From Bacillus sp. FJAT-49711 (lineage in GTDB: Bacteria > Bacillota > Bacilli > Bacillales > Bacillaceae_C): DNA of 64,000 nucleotides. Of the stretch, positions 26,920 to 35,270 are shown one piece after another. Where the stretch lies: positions 1,022,334-1,086,333 of the forward strand of contig NZ_JAGYPL010000002.1 of assembly GCF_018343715.1 (NCBI RefSeq), written 5' to 3'. The position numbers were made by a program, and so were the translations under genes. Numbering within the stretch: the stretch's first letter is position 1; each line of letters opens with the position of its first letter. A model generated the notes under the pieces. That model ran no database searches. It was not told the origin of the DNA and saw nothing but the letters and a program-made list of their open reading frames with translations.

Positions 26920-27022
26920 TTTCTGACAATTGGTTAATGCTTTATTTGTATGGAATTCACTTTGTATTGTGTAACGAATCCTTTTTTTCAACGTCTAAAA
27001 AAGAAAAAGGGGAATTATAATT

Positions 27023-27631
27023 ATGAAAATTCTTCACTGGTTTGTGAGTTTGGCAGTGATTACTTGTTTATTTTTTACTATATCGCCGATTAAAGGTTCT
27101 GCTTGTTCTTGTGTTCCAGTTGGCACGGTTCAGGAAGAGTTAGACCGTAGTTCAGATGTTTTTTCAGGTAAGGTTATTAGTATTGTAGATCCAAGTAAAA
27201 ATAAAAAAGTCCGATCTTCCGCAGATTTGGTTGAGGTTACAATCGAAGTGAATCAATCCTGGAAAGGAAGTAAACAGTCTGAAATAGTTGTTTACACAGA
27301 AATAAGCTCGGCAAGTTGCGGCTTCGAATTTTCGTTAAATGAAGAATATTTAGTGTATGCAAACGACGTAGAAGGACAGCTCAGAGTGAGTCTATGTTCA
27401 AGAACAGCCCAATTGACAGCTGCTACAGAAGATCAAAATGAACTAGGAGAGGGTCAAAAACCCGTAAAAGACTCTCCACGAGATAACGAAAACATAAAAA
27501 AATCAGCCACACCCGATAAACCTGAGAAACCAAACAACGAAAATCAAATATACATCATTTCTACGGCCCTAGGAATAGGCTTAGCCGTCGGAATGGTCGT
27601 AGCGTTTATCATGAGAGGTAGAAAAAAGTAA
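27023..27631 (+). CDS. Surface-anchored NTR (TIMP/netrin-like) domain protein
   Basis: This secreted 202-residue protein has a signal peptide cleaved near residue 27, leaving Cys28-x-Cys30 (ACSCVP) at or near the mature N-terminus, the hallmark of the netrin/TIMP-like fold. Further Cys pairs occur at about 109 (SASCGF) and 126 (SLCSRT). A Lys/Pro/Asn-rich linker (about 140-175) leads to a C-terminal membrane helix (about 176-197) and a basic tail. Bacterial NTR proteins have no firmly assigned role. The linker and helix are A/C-rich DNA directly before repeat copy 5. It lies alone between copies 4 and 5. Confidence 0.75.
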   Translation: MKILHWFVSLAVITCLFFTISPIKGSACSCVPVGTVQEELDRSSDVFSGKVISIVDPSKNKKVRSSADLVEVTIEVNQSWKGSKQSEIVVYTEISSASCGFEFSLNEEYLVYANDVEGQLRVSLCSRTAQLTAATEDQNELGEGQKPVKDSPRDNENIKKSATPDKPEKPNNENQIYIISTALGIGLAVGMVVAFIMRGRKK

Positions 27632-27697
27632 ATTGTGTGAGTGCCAGGCACCCAAACAACTCTGGAACTATTCTGAATTGTTCGGGTGCCTGGCACT
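27632..27697. repeat. Dispersed palindrome, copy 5 (two-palindrome unit)
   Basis: It begins immediately after the NTR stop codon and ends five bases before the convergent AraC stop. It is nearly identical to copies 2 and 8, including the CTCTGGAACTATTCTGAATT spacer. It may double as a bidirectional terminator. Confidence 0.92.
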
Positions 27698-27702
27698 TTT
27701 GT

Positions 27703-28569
27703 TTATCCTTCATATTGTTTTCGAAATTGGTGGGGGGTAAGGCCTTCTTTCTTTTTGAAGAAACGGCTAAAGTATGCTGTTTGTTGGAATCCGCAGTTTT
27801 CTGCTATTTTTTCTATACTCCAATTTGTTGAGATGAGGAGGATTTTTGATTGGTCAAGACGAACTTGGTTTACGTATTCTACTGGGCTGTATCCAAGGGT
27901 ATTGATCATACATCTAGCGATATAGTTGGGATGGTAGCTTAGTGATTCTCCTAGCTCTTTATAGTTTATTTTATTGGCGAAATTTTTTCGCAAAAAAGAG
28001 GCGGCCTGTTCTGCTACAGCCATAGAGGGTGAGGATTTCGCCAAGTGATTTGTATTTGATAATTCCTGTAATAATTGTTGGAATTGCAGTTGTCTTTTCC
28101 ATTCCCATGAATAAGTAGTATTTTCTTCTATTGATAATAAATGTCTGCATAAAAGGTCCACGGTGCTCCAATTATGAATGGTCCCATGCTTTGGAAGTGT
28201 GATCCAAAATGGGTACTCCGAAAAAGCACTTCTATCCTCAGTTTTATCAATATCCAATCCCCTTCTTGTAGATGCATCAGTGATTTCATTCCAATCCTTC
28301 ACTGATTTAAAATGGATCCAATAAAAATGGGTTTCTGATTCGCATGGTTTCACCGTAAAATGATGGCGATCGGGATATAGAATGAGTGCTTGTTTTTCTT
28401 CAACAGGAAACGTATTTAGGTTTTCCCCCATCAGTAAACAACCTTTCGTTACGATGAGTAAATCAAATACTCCTATTTTATTGCGGTTTGGATGAGATTG
28501 CCCAACAGTATATGTATCTTCTCCCGCAGCTAAGATGATTGGTAAAGGTGGTGCAATTAATTGTAGCAT
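27703..28569 (-). CDS. AraC-family transcriptional regulator
   Basis: This activator-type regulator has 288 residues: an N-terminal cupin-like ligand-binding half (about 1-170, ILAAGEDTYTVGQSHPNR, FYWIHF) and a C-terminal double helix-turn-helix (about 190-285, INYKELGESLSYHPNYIARC and WSIEKIAENCGFQQTAYFSR). A GGGGAGAAA ribosome site precedes ATG 28569. It is divergent from the GH127-type gene, and the shared gap carries a TGCAAA/TTTTGCA inverted repeat with a good -10 but poor -35. This suggests it activates that gene in response to an arabinose-containing sugar. Confidence 0.87.
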   Translation of the reverse strand: MLQLIAPPLPIILAAGEDTYTVGQSHPNRNKIGVFDLLIVTKGCLLMGENLNTFPVEEKQALILYPDRHHFTVKPCESETHFYWIHFKSVKDWNEITDASTRRGLDIDKTEDRSAFSEYPFWITLPKHGTIHNWSTVDLLCRHLLSIEENTTYSWEWKRQLQFQQLLQELSNTNHLAKSSPSMAVAEQAASFLRKNFANKINYKELGESLSYHPNYIARCMINTLGYSPVEYVNQVRLDQSKILLISTNWSIEKIAENCGFQQTAYFSRFFKKKEGLTPHQFRKQYEG

Positions 28570-28603
28570 ATTGTCATTTCTCCCCTATGAAAGGTTACGA
28601 TAG

Positions 28604-28657
28604 TGCAAATAGTTGTTTGAATTTTGCATTATTTAATCAAGATTATACCAATATAAT
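28604..28657 (+). promoter_or_regulatory. Activator-type promoter and possible AraC operator
   Basis: TGCAAAT at 28604-28610 and ATTTTGCA at 28621-28628 form an inverted repeat. TATAAT lies at 28652-28657 with no good -35 at the right distance, as expected for an activator-dependent promoter of the GH127-type gene. Confidence 0.45.
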
Positions 28658-28697
28658 AGGCTCAGATGTAAATAGAAATAGATAAAGGTGGGGAGAG

Positions 28698-30584
28698 TTG
28701 TTGAATAATAGTACATATCTGGGTTTAAAAGAAACCGCTTTCCAGTCATTGCCGCTTGGTAGTATAAAACCCGCTGGATGGTTAAAAAATCAATTGGAAA
28801 TACAAGCAAATGGATTTACTGGTCATTTAGATGAACATTGGGAAGATGTCGGTCCTAATAATGGCTGGCTTGGTGGAGCTGGGGATAGTTGGGAGCGTGG
28901 TCCATATTATTTAGATGGCCTTCTACCATTGGCGTATCTTTTAGAGGATAAAAGATTAATAGAAAAGGTTCAGCCATGGATAGAATGGACAATCTCTAGT
29001 CAAAGGGAAGATGGCTCTTTTGGTCCTGCCTATGTGAAGACTGTTAATACTGAAGTGGGAAATCACGACTGGTGGCAAGATTTTATTATGTTAAAAGTAC
29101 TGACTCAGTATGAAGAGGTATCGAAGGATGAGAGAGTCATTCCTTTCATGTCGAAGTATTTTTCATATATGAAAGGTGCGCTTGTTGATCGGCCCTTAAA
29201 AGAATGGCATGAAGCTCGTGGAGGGGATTTATTATTATCCATTCATTGGCTTTATGAAAGAACAGGGGACTCCGAGTTACTTGAATTGGCAAGTATAGTA
29301 CAAGAACAAACGATAGATTGGAATCATATTTTTGCGAAATTCCCTTACTGGAGGAAGCAAACAGAATGGAATCATCGCACACATGTAGTAAATGTTGCGA
29401 TGGGAATCAAAACGCCAGCTGTTTTTTATCGGCAAACTGGAAATGAATACGATAAGGAAGCTGTATATAAAGGAATTCAGAGCTTAATGACCTATCATGG
29501 TCAAGCACATGGGATGTTTTCAGGAGATGAATGGCTGTCGGGGACCCATCCGAGTCAAGGTGTTGAATTATGTGCAGTTGTAGAATATATGTTCAGTATG
29601 GAAAACCTCACTCGCATATTGGGGGACGGGATGTTTGGGGATATTTTAGAAAAAGTTACATTTAATGCTCTTCCAGCAACGATCTCACCTGAATGGGATT
29701 CTCACCAATATGATCAACAAGTAAATCAGGTCATCTGTAATTTAGCAAAAAGGCCATGGTCGAATGGTCCAGATGCCAATATGTTTGGTTTGGAGCCGAA
29801 TTTCGGTTGTTGTACTGCGAACATGCACCAAGGATGGCCAAAGTTTACCGCTAGTTTATGGATGGCTACTCAAGATGACGGGTTAGCAGCAGTTTCATAT
29901 GCGCCTTGTACTGTTAAAGGGTTTGTGGCAGATGGGAAGGATATCGAGCTAGTGGTTAAGAGTAATTATCCATTCCGTGAACATGTGAGCATAGATATAA
30001 ACCTTAAAGAAAAGGCGACCTTCCCTATTATGTTAAGAGTCCCAGACTGGTGCCCGGATATGAAGGTATCTGTAAACGGAGAACGTCAACATGGCATCGT
30101 TGAGAATGGATACGCCCGTTTTGAAAGAGAATGGAATCCAAATGATCGAATTGAAATTCAACTTCCAATGCAAGTGCAATTAGAAGAACGAAATAACAAT
30201 GCAATAAGTGTGAACCGTGGACCGCTCGTATATGTGTTGCCAATAGAAGAAAATTGGATTCAAGTTCATGAACGTGAACGTTTCCATGATTGGGAGGTTT
30301 ACCCAGCTTCAGCTTGGCGTTATGCCTTAACCCAAAATGCAGAATTTGATGTTGAAGTAGAAGAAAACATGGACCTTCACTATCAACCATTTAAAGCCAA
30401 CCATGCTCCAATAAGACTACTAACAAAAGGAAGACTACTCTCAAATTGGATGATGAAACAAAACTCAGCTGCAGCCCCGCCAAAAAACCCAAAACCGTAC
30501 GCTAACGCCCTAGAAGAAACAATCCAACTCGTTCCATATGGATGCGCCCGGTTAAGGATCGGAGAATTTCCAGTATTGAAATAA
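28698..30584 (+). CDS. GH127-superfamily (PF07944) glycosidase, divergent member
   Basis: This is an intracellular beta-L-arabinofuranosidase-like (alpha/alpha)6-barrel enzyme, 628 residues. The zinc/thiolate site of GH127 is recognisable as Glu290-x-Cys292 (VELCAVVEY) and Cys371-Cys372 (NFGCCTANM), where the second pair includes the equivalent of the nucleophile Cys417 of HypBA1. Overall sequence differs greatly from the second PF07944 protein at 35271, so it may belong to GH146 or a related family. TTG 28698 or TTG 28701 follows GGTGGGGAG. The last 150 bases are A/C-rich, ahead of repeat copy 6. Confidence 0.8.
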   Translation: MLNNSTYLGLKETAFQSLPLGSIKPAGWLKNQLEIQANGFTGHLDEHWEDVGPNNGWLGGAGDSWERGPYYLDGLLPLAYLLEDKRLIEKVQPWIEWTISSQREDGSFGPAYVKTVNTEVGNHDWWQDFIMLKVLTQYEEVSKDERVIPFMSKYFSYMKGALVDRPLKEWHEARGGDLLLSIHWLYERTGDSELLELASIVQEQTIDWNHIFAKFPYWRKQTEWNHRTHVVNVAMGIKTPAVFYRQTGNEYDKEAVYKGIQSLMTYHGQAHGMFSGDEWLSGTHPSQGVELCAVVEYMFSMENLTRILGDGMFGDILEKVTFNALPATISPEWDSHQYDQQVNQVICNLAKRPWSNGPDANMFGLEPNFGCCTANMHQGWPKFTASLWMATQDDGLAAVSYAPCTVKGFVADGKDIELVVKSNYPFREHVSIDINLKEKATFPIMLRVPDWCPDMKVSVNGERQHGIVENGYARFEREWNPNDRIEIQLPMQVQLEERNNNAISVNRGPLVYVLPIEENWIQVHERERFHDWEVYPASAWRYALTQNAEFDVEVEENMDLHYQPFKANHAPIRLLTKGRLLSNWMMKQNSAAAPPKNPKPYANALEETIQLVPYGCARLRIGEFPVLK

Positions 30585-30618
30585 GAAGAAGTGTTTGGAA
30601 ATTGTTTGAATTGCTTGA

Positions 30619-30666
30619 TTTGTTTGAGTGCCAGGCACTCAAACAAACCAGGCACTCAAACAAATT
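30619..30666. repeat. Dispersed palindrome, copy 6, with an internal tandem duplication
   Basis: One full palindrome (TTTGTTTGAGTGCC A GGCACTCAAACAAA) is followed directly by a second copy of its right arm, CCAGGCACTCAAACAAA. It lies between the GH127-type gene and the LacI regulator. Confidence 0.88.
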
Positions 30667-30792
30667 GGAAACAATTCAGGATTATTTAATTATCGTCTAT
30701 AACGATCAGTGGAATTGAATCGGTTTTATTGGATGGGGTGATAGGAGTGGAGCTTTTATTTTATAGTGATTGTTACTTAAATTTATCGAATT

Positions 30793-30810
30793 AATGAAAT
30801 CGATTTTATT
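30793..30810. promoter_or_regulatory. Possible LacI-family operator
   Basis: AATGAAATCGATTTTATT is an inverted repeat around ATCGAT with one mismatched pair, 31 bases before the regulator start. A related half, GAATCGGTTTTATT, lies at about 30717-30730. The centre differs from the operators of the other LacI regulator. Confidence 0.45.
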
Positions 30811-30840
30811 TATGCGATTACTAGTGAGAGGGACTGAAAA

Positions 30841-31836
30841 TTGACCACGATAAGGGATATAGCTAGGATTGCCGGTGTTGCTCCTTCTACGGTTTCGCAT
30901 GTGTTGAATGGAACAGCACCGGTTAGTTCAAAAACCAAAGAAAAAGTACAAAAGATTATTAAAGAGTATCAATTCCAACCGAACTTTATTGCTAAAAGTT
31001 TAAAACAAAATAGAACATTTACGATTGGAGTGTTGACCGATAATTTCATGGATTTTGTTCCATCTATGGTTGATGGAATAGAAGAATATTTGTATCAACA
31101 AAATTATTCCATATTAATCTCTAAAATAAGATATGAAAAAGAAAAGGAATGGGATTATACACAACTTTTTAACCCAAAACAAATAGATGGATTGATTTAT
31201 GCGAGTTCATGGGTCAGAGAAATTCAATGGAAAACGCCTAATATCCCTCACACCTATGTATACGGATATACTCAGGACCTAGCGGAAGATTATGTTATAC
31301 CGAATGATCTTCAAGGTGCTTATGTAGCGGCGATGTATTTAATACATTTAAGACATCATAAAATCGGTTTTATTAATGGTCCAATTGATTGGAATGCATC
31401 AATAGAACGATTGAATGGATTTATTGAAGCGCACCGAAGGGAAGGTCTTGAAATATATCCGAAATGGATAAGATCAGGTGATTGGTCGAGTGCTTCAGGC
31501 TATAAATTGGCTCAAGATATGCTAAGCGGAAATGAAAAGCCTACAGCTATATTTGCAGGTAATGATCGAATGGCTGCAGGTGTGATTCAGTATTGTACAG
31601 CATATGGAATTAGGATTCCCGAAGACCTTTCGTTAATTGGCTTTGATAATACCGATTTTTCTTCTATATTAATCCCTGCTTTAACTACTGTTGAACTGCC
31701 TACTTATGAGATGGGAAAATTAGCTGCTAAGCGATTACTCGATAACATCCAAGGAAAAAAGGCATCTAATCTAAAGAAAAAAGTAGATTGCAAGTTAATA
31801 ATAAGAGACTCGACAATCGAAAATAACACAACTTAA
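30841..31836 (+). CDS. LacI-family transcriptional regulator of the arabinoside operon
   Basis: This 331-residue repressor has a helix-turn-helix at about 3-24 (TIRDIARIAGVAPSTVSHVL), a hinge near 50-56 and a sugar-binding effector domain (IGVLTDNFMDF, AIFAGNDRMAAG, DLSLIGFDNTDF). TTG 30841 follows GAGAGGG. It heads a co-directional set: binding protein, two permeases and GH127 enzyme. It is not interchangeable with the LacI protein at 12130, since only the fold signature is shared. Autoregulation through the palindrome just upstream is plausible. Confidence 0.86.
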   Translation: MTTIRDIARIAGVAPSTVSHVLNGTAPVSSKTKEKVQKIIKEYQFQPNFIAKSLKQNRTFTIGVLTDNFMDFVPSMVDGIEEYLYQQNYSILISKIRYEKEKEWDYTQLFNPKQIDGLIYASSWVREIQWKTPNIPHTYVYGYTQDLAEDYVIPNDLQGAYVAAMYLIHLRHHKIGFINGPIDWNASIERLNGFIEAHRREGLEIYPKWIRSGDWSSASGYKLAQDMLSGNEKPTAIFAGNDRMAAGVIQYCTAYGIRIPEDLSLIGFDNTDFSSILIPALTTVELPTYEMGKLAAKRLLDNIQGKKASNLKKKVDCKLIIRDSTIENNTT

Positions 31837-31944
31837 GTAATTTATTATGAAGCTTTCTACTTAAGGAGGTGGTATTTAACAATTAAGCAATATTAATTGG
31901 TAAACGTTCTTAATGCTTGTAACTAAATTTAAGGGGGAACTGTA

Positions 31945-33303
31945 GTGATGTCTAAAAAAATATGGATTATCATTTTCACTTCTATTTTATGTATTTTTAT
32001 TACGGCATGCAGCTCAGATAATTCATCCAAGACTAGCAAAGGAAAAGATGATAGTGCAAAAGTAACGTTAAAATTCATGTATTGGGGAAGTGTATTTGAG
32101 AAGCAAGCAGTTGAAAAAATGGTAAAATCCTTTGAAGAAAAAAATCCTAACATAAAAGTAGATGCACAGCATGTTCCGAATGATTATGAAACTAAATTAA
32201 ATACTTTAATGGCGTCCGGAGATTTACCAGATGTAGCCTATTTAGGAGAAGGTTTAGCATTAAAATGGGCTGAAGAAGGTAAAGTCATGGATATCACTCA
32301 ATATATGATGGAATATGACGAGTTAAAAAACCGTATCCCAGAAACTTTCTATTATTTTGATAAAGGCAAAACAATTGGTACGAATACGGCTGGAGAAATT
32401 ATGAGCCTATTTTATAATAAAGATTTATTTGAGGAAGAAGGCGTTGAGCTGCCGCCAGCTAATGCCAATGAAGCATGGGATTGGGAAACCTTTGTTGAAA
32501 TGGCGCAAAAGCTAACTTTGGATAACCAAGGGCGAAATGCTTTGAACCCAAGCTTTGATGCAAAAAACATTGCCCAATATGGAATTTCCTTTCCGACTTG
32601 GTGGGCTGGTTGGTATCCATTTTTATTAAGTAATGGTGGTAGTATCACGAATGAAGATGGCACCCAATATACATTAAATAGTCCTGAGTCAGTTGAGGTT
32701 TTTCAAAATCTACAAGATTTAATGTATAAGTACCATGTCGCTCCTACTCCTACACAAAAGGAAAATATGCCTGCAACAAGTGTTCTTTTACAAACTAAAA
32801 AGGTTGCTATGGTGATGGATGGTCATTGGAATATCCTTGATTTTGGCGAAAGTAAATTAAATTATGGGATAGGTGTTCTTCCTAAGTTTAAAGAGGCAAA
32901 ATCAGTTATATTTGGAGCCCCTACCATAATTTTTTCAGATACGAAGCACCCCGATGAAGCGATGAAGTTTTACTTATTCCATAATAATCCTGAAGAAGTT
33001 GACCTATTTGCAAAAGGATTATGGATGCCGCTCGAAGAGAAATATTACACTGAACAAGATGCGATCGATAGTTGGACAAATAATGAGGTTCACCCTCCAG
33101 AATTTAAGGAAGCAGTCATTGACTATACGTTAAATAATATTGAGGCTGGTCCATCATATAGTCTTAAAAACTTTGTTGAAATTGACCCTGCAATAGGATC
33201 AGGATTAGATCCTATTTGGTTAGGTAAAAAGCCAGCAAAAGAAGTTTTGGATGAACTAGAAAAAACGGTGCAGCCATTACTTAAAGGGTTATATGAACGA
33301 TAA
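31945..33303 (+). CDS. Family 1 sugar-binding lipoprotein
   Basis: This extracellular binding protein has 452 residues, the MalE/UgpB-like class rather than LplA. The lipobox is ITAC (Cys23), followed by a Ser/Asp/Lys tether. Mature motifs include LKFMYWGS, VDAQHVPNDYETKLNTLMAS and the late YSLKNFVEIDPAI. GTG 31945 and ATG 31948 are both possible starts after AAGGGGG. The following hairpin and permeases complete the importer. The GH127 gene downstream suggests arabinofuranosyl oligosaccharides as ligand. Confidence 0.86.
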   Translation: MMSKKIWIIIFTSILCIFITACSSDNSSKTSKGKDDSAKVTLKFMYWGSVFEKQAVEKMVKSFEEKNPNIKVDAQHVPNDYETKLNTLMASGDLPDVAYLGEGLALKWAEEGKVMDITQYMMEYDELKNRIPETFYYFDKGKTIGTNTAGEIMSLFYNKDLFEEEGVELPPANANEAWDWETFVEMAQKLTLDNQGRNALNPSFDAKNIAQYGISFPTWWAGWYPFLLSNGGSITNEDGTQYTLNSPESVEVFQNLQDLMYKYHVAPTPTQKENMPATSVLLQTKKVAMVMDGHWNILDFGESKLNYGIGVLPKFKEAKSVIFGAPTIIFSDTKHPDEAMKFYLFHNNPEEVDLFAKGLWMPLEEKYYTEQDAIDSWTNNEVHPPEFKEAVIDYTLNNIEAGPSYSLKNFVEIDPAIGSGLDPIWLGKKPAKEVLDELEKTVQPLLKGLYER

Positions 33304-33310
33304 AATTTAC

Positions 33311-33338
33311 GACAGGAAGATTACTTTTCTTCCTGTCC
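33311..33338 (+). other. Intercistronic hairpin after the binding-protein gene
   Basis: GACAGGAAGA pairs perfectly with TCTTCCTGTC around 8 bases, eight bases after the stop codon, and is followed by CCTTTAAAA. It is likely an attenuator or 3' stabiliser that raises binding protein over permease expression. Confidence 0.7.
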
Positions 33339-33360
33339 CTTTAAAAGGGAGGGGTTGCGA

Positions 33361-34272
33361 TTGAACCTTACAAAGAAAACAAGATCAGGTCTATACGTTT
33401 CGGAACGAAGATGGGGCATTCTTCTTGCGTTACCCGCAATTCTTGGATTTTTAATTTTCACATTTGGCCCGATGGTGGCTTCCCTCTTTTTTAGTCTTAC
33501 AGATTGGGAGATTGGTGGGGAATATACCTTTATCGGCCTAGACAATTATAAAACGATGTTAACAGAGGATCCTCTTTTTAAAAAGTCACTCGGTGCAACC
33601 CTTTACTATTCATTGGGAAGTGTTCCGCTCGTTATTATCGTAGCATTTATAGTGTCGCTGCTCTTAAATCAAAAGGTAAAAGGTTTATCTATTTTTCGTA
33701 CAATCTATTATCTTCCCGTCATTGTGCCGAGCATTGCGAGTACAATGCTATGGCTCTGGATATACAACCCTGATTTCGGTCTGTTTAATTCGATGCTGAA
33801 AATGGTAGGATTGCCGGGAATGCAATGGATTTATGATGAAAAAACTGCTGTCCCGTCTTTAATATTAATGAGTACTTGGGGAATTGGAAACTCCGCGGTG
33901 ATCTTCCTTGCAGGTCTTCAGGGAATTCCGACTCATTTATTCGAGGCGGTGGATATTGATGGCGGGAATGCGTTTCATAAGCTCTTATATGTCACGATCC
34001 CCTCAATGACGCCTACCATCTTTTTTAATTTAATTATGTCACTGATCGGAACGTTACAAGTGTTTAATGAGGCCTATATCATGACGGCAGGTGGCCCTAA
34101 TAATTCCACTTTATTTTATGTATATTATTTGTTTAGAACAGCTTTCCAAGAAACTAAAATGGGTTATGCAAGTGCTTTAGCTTGGGTTCTATTTTTGATC
34201 ATTATGGTATTGACTATGATCGTATTTAAAAGTTCCAAAAGCTGGGTTTATTACGAAGGTGGTGACAAGTAA
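33361..34272 (+). CDS. Sugar ABC transporter permease (MalF/UgpA type)
   Basis: This channel subunit has about 303 residues and six membrane segments. The EAA loop contains FEAVDIDGGNAFHKLLYVTI and a later TAGGPNNST motif. TTG 33361 lies six bases after the AAGGGAGGGG ribosome site; the alternative TTG 33355 directly abuts it and is unlikely. The stop codon shares one base with the start of the next permease gene, so translation is coupled. No ATPase is encoded nearby. Confidence 0.86.
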   Translation: MNLTKKTRSGLYVSERRWGILLALPAILGFLIFTFGPMVASLFFSLTDWEIGGEYTFIGLDNYKTMLTEDPLFKKSLGATLYYSLGSVPLVIIVAFIVSLLLNQKVKGLSIFRTIYYLPVIVPSIASTMLWLWIYNPDFGLFNSMLKMVGLPGMQWIYDEKTAVPSLILMSTWGIGNSAVIFLAGLQGIPTHLFEAVDIDGGNAFHKLLYVTIPSMTPTIFFNLIMSLIGTLQVFNEAYIMTAGGPNNSTLFYVYYLFRTAFQETKMGYASALAWVLFLIIMVLTMIVFKSSKSWVYYEGGDK

Positions 34273-35162
34273 TGAATGCCAACATCAGTTTAGATAATAA
34301 ACCAAACCTTCAAAAGAAAAAGGTTAAGAGAAAAAGGAAGATTTCCATTTGGCGAGTCATCGTGTATGTGATATTAATTGCCGGAAGTATTGTTATGCTA
34401 TTTCCTTTCGCGTGGTTAATAAGGAGTTCCTTGATGGGGACGGCTCAAATTTTTACCTTCCCACCGGAATGGGTTCCAAGTCCTTTTATGTGGAGCAACT
34501 ATTCTGAGTCATTAACGATTGTTCCGTTTCATAAATATTTTTTTAATACGATGACCATTGAATTATTTGCGGTATGTGGTGTTCTATTTTCTAGTACGGT
34601 TAGTGCCTATAGCTTTGCCAGATTACGCTGGCCAGGCCGAGACATCATTTTTGCTTGTGTTCTCAGTACGATGATGTTGCCATACGCCGTAACACTAATA
34701 CCAGTTTTTATGGGGTGGAAGGCACTCGGTGCAGTTAACACATTTTTACCATTAACCGTTCCAGCTTGGTTTGGTGGTGGAGCGTTTAATATATTTTTAT
34801 TAAGGCAATTCTTTAGAACGATTCCGAGGGAATTGGATGAAGCGGCGTATATGGATGGTGCATCGCCATTAAAGGTGTTAATTACCATCATTATTCCCTT
34901 ATCAAAGCCGGCAATCATCGTAGTAGCACTATTCACCTTTATAGGTGCCTGGAATGACTTTCTTGGACCATTAATTTATTTGAACGATGACTCAAAGTTT
35001 ACCCTGGCACTAGGATTAGCTTCCTTCAAAGGAATGTACAATGCCCAATGGGGATACCTAATGGCGGCTTCTGCCACTATCGTCGCACCAATCATTGTCC
35101 TATTCTTCTTCATGCAAAGATACTTTATTGAGGGAATTGCATTAACAGGAACAAAAGGTTAG
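34272..35162 (+). CDS. Sugar ABC transporter permease (MalG/UgpE type)
   Basis: This partner permease has 296 residues with a basic N-terminus (KKKVKRKRK), six membrane segments and an EAA loop (LDEAAYMDGASPLKVLITI). The tail FIEGIALTGTKG is standard. The last 100 bases are C-rich before repeat copy 7, which separates this gene from the GH127 gene. It forms the channel with the preceding subunit. Confidence 0.87.
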   Translation: MNANISLDNKPNLQKKKVKRKRKISIWRVIVYVILIAGSIVMLFPFAWLIRSSLMGTAQIFTFPPEWVPSPFMWSNYSESLTIVPFHKYFFNTMTIELFAVCGVLFSSTVSAYSFARLRWPGRDIIFACVLSTMMLPYAVTLIPVFMGWKALGAVNTFLPLTVPAWFGGGAFNIFLLRQFFRTIPRELDEAAYMDGASPLKVLITIIIPLSKPAIIVVALFTFIGAWNDFLGPLIYLNDDSKFTLALGLASFKGMYNAQWGYLMAASATIVAPIIVLFFFMQRYFIEGIALTGTKG

Positions 35163-35181
35163 GGAGTGCAATTGTTCGAGA

Positions 35182-35209
35182 ATTGTTCGAGTGCCAGGCA
35201 CTCAAACAA
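35182..35209. repeat. Dispersed palindrome, copy 7 (single palindrome)
   Basis: TTGTTCGAGTGCC A GGCACTCAAACAA is one palindrome with a single mismatch. The following TCAGGAACAATTCG is a remnant of the usual spacer, and the right palindrome is missing. Confidence 0.85.
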
Positions 35210-35270
35210 ATCAGGAACAATTCGAAATATTCTTAATGCACAATAGCAACTCTTAAAAGGGAGGAAAAAA

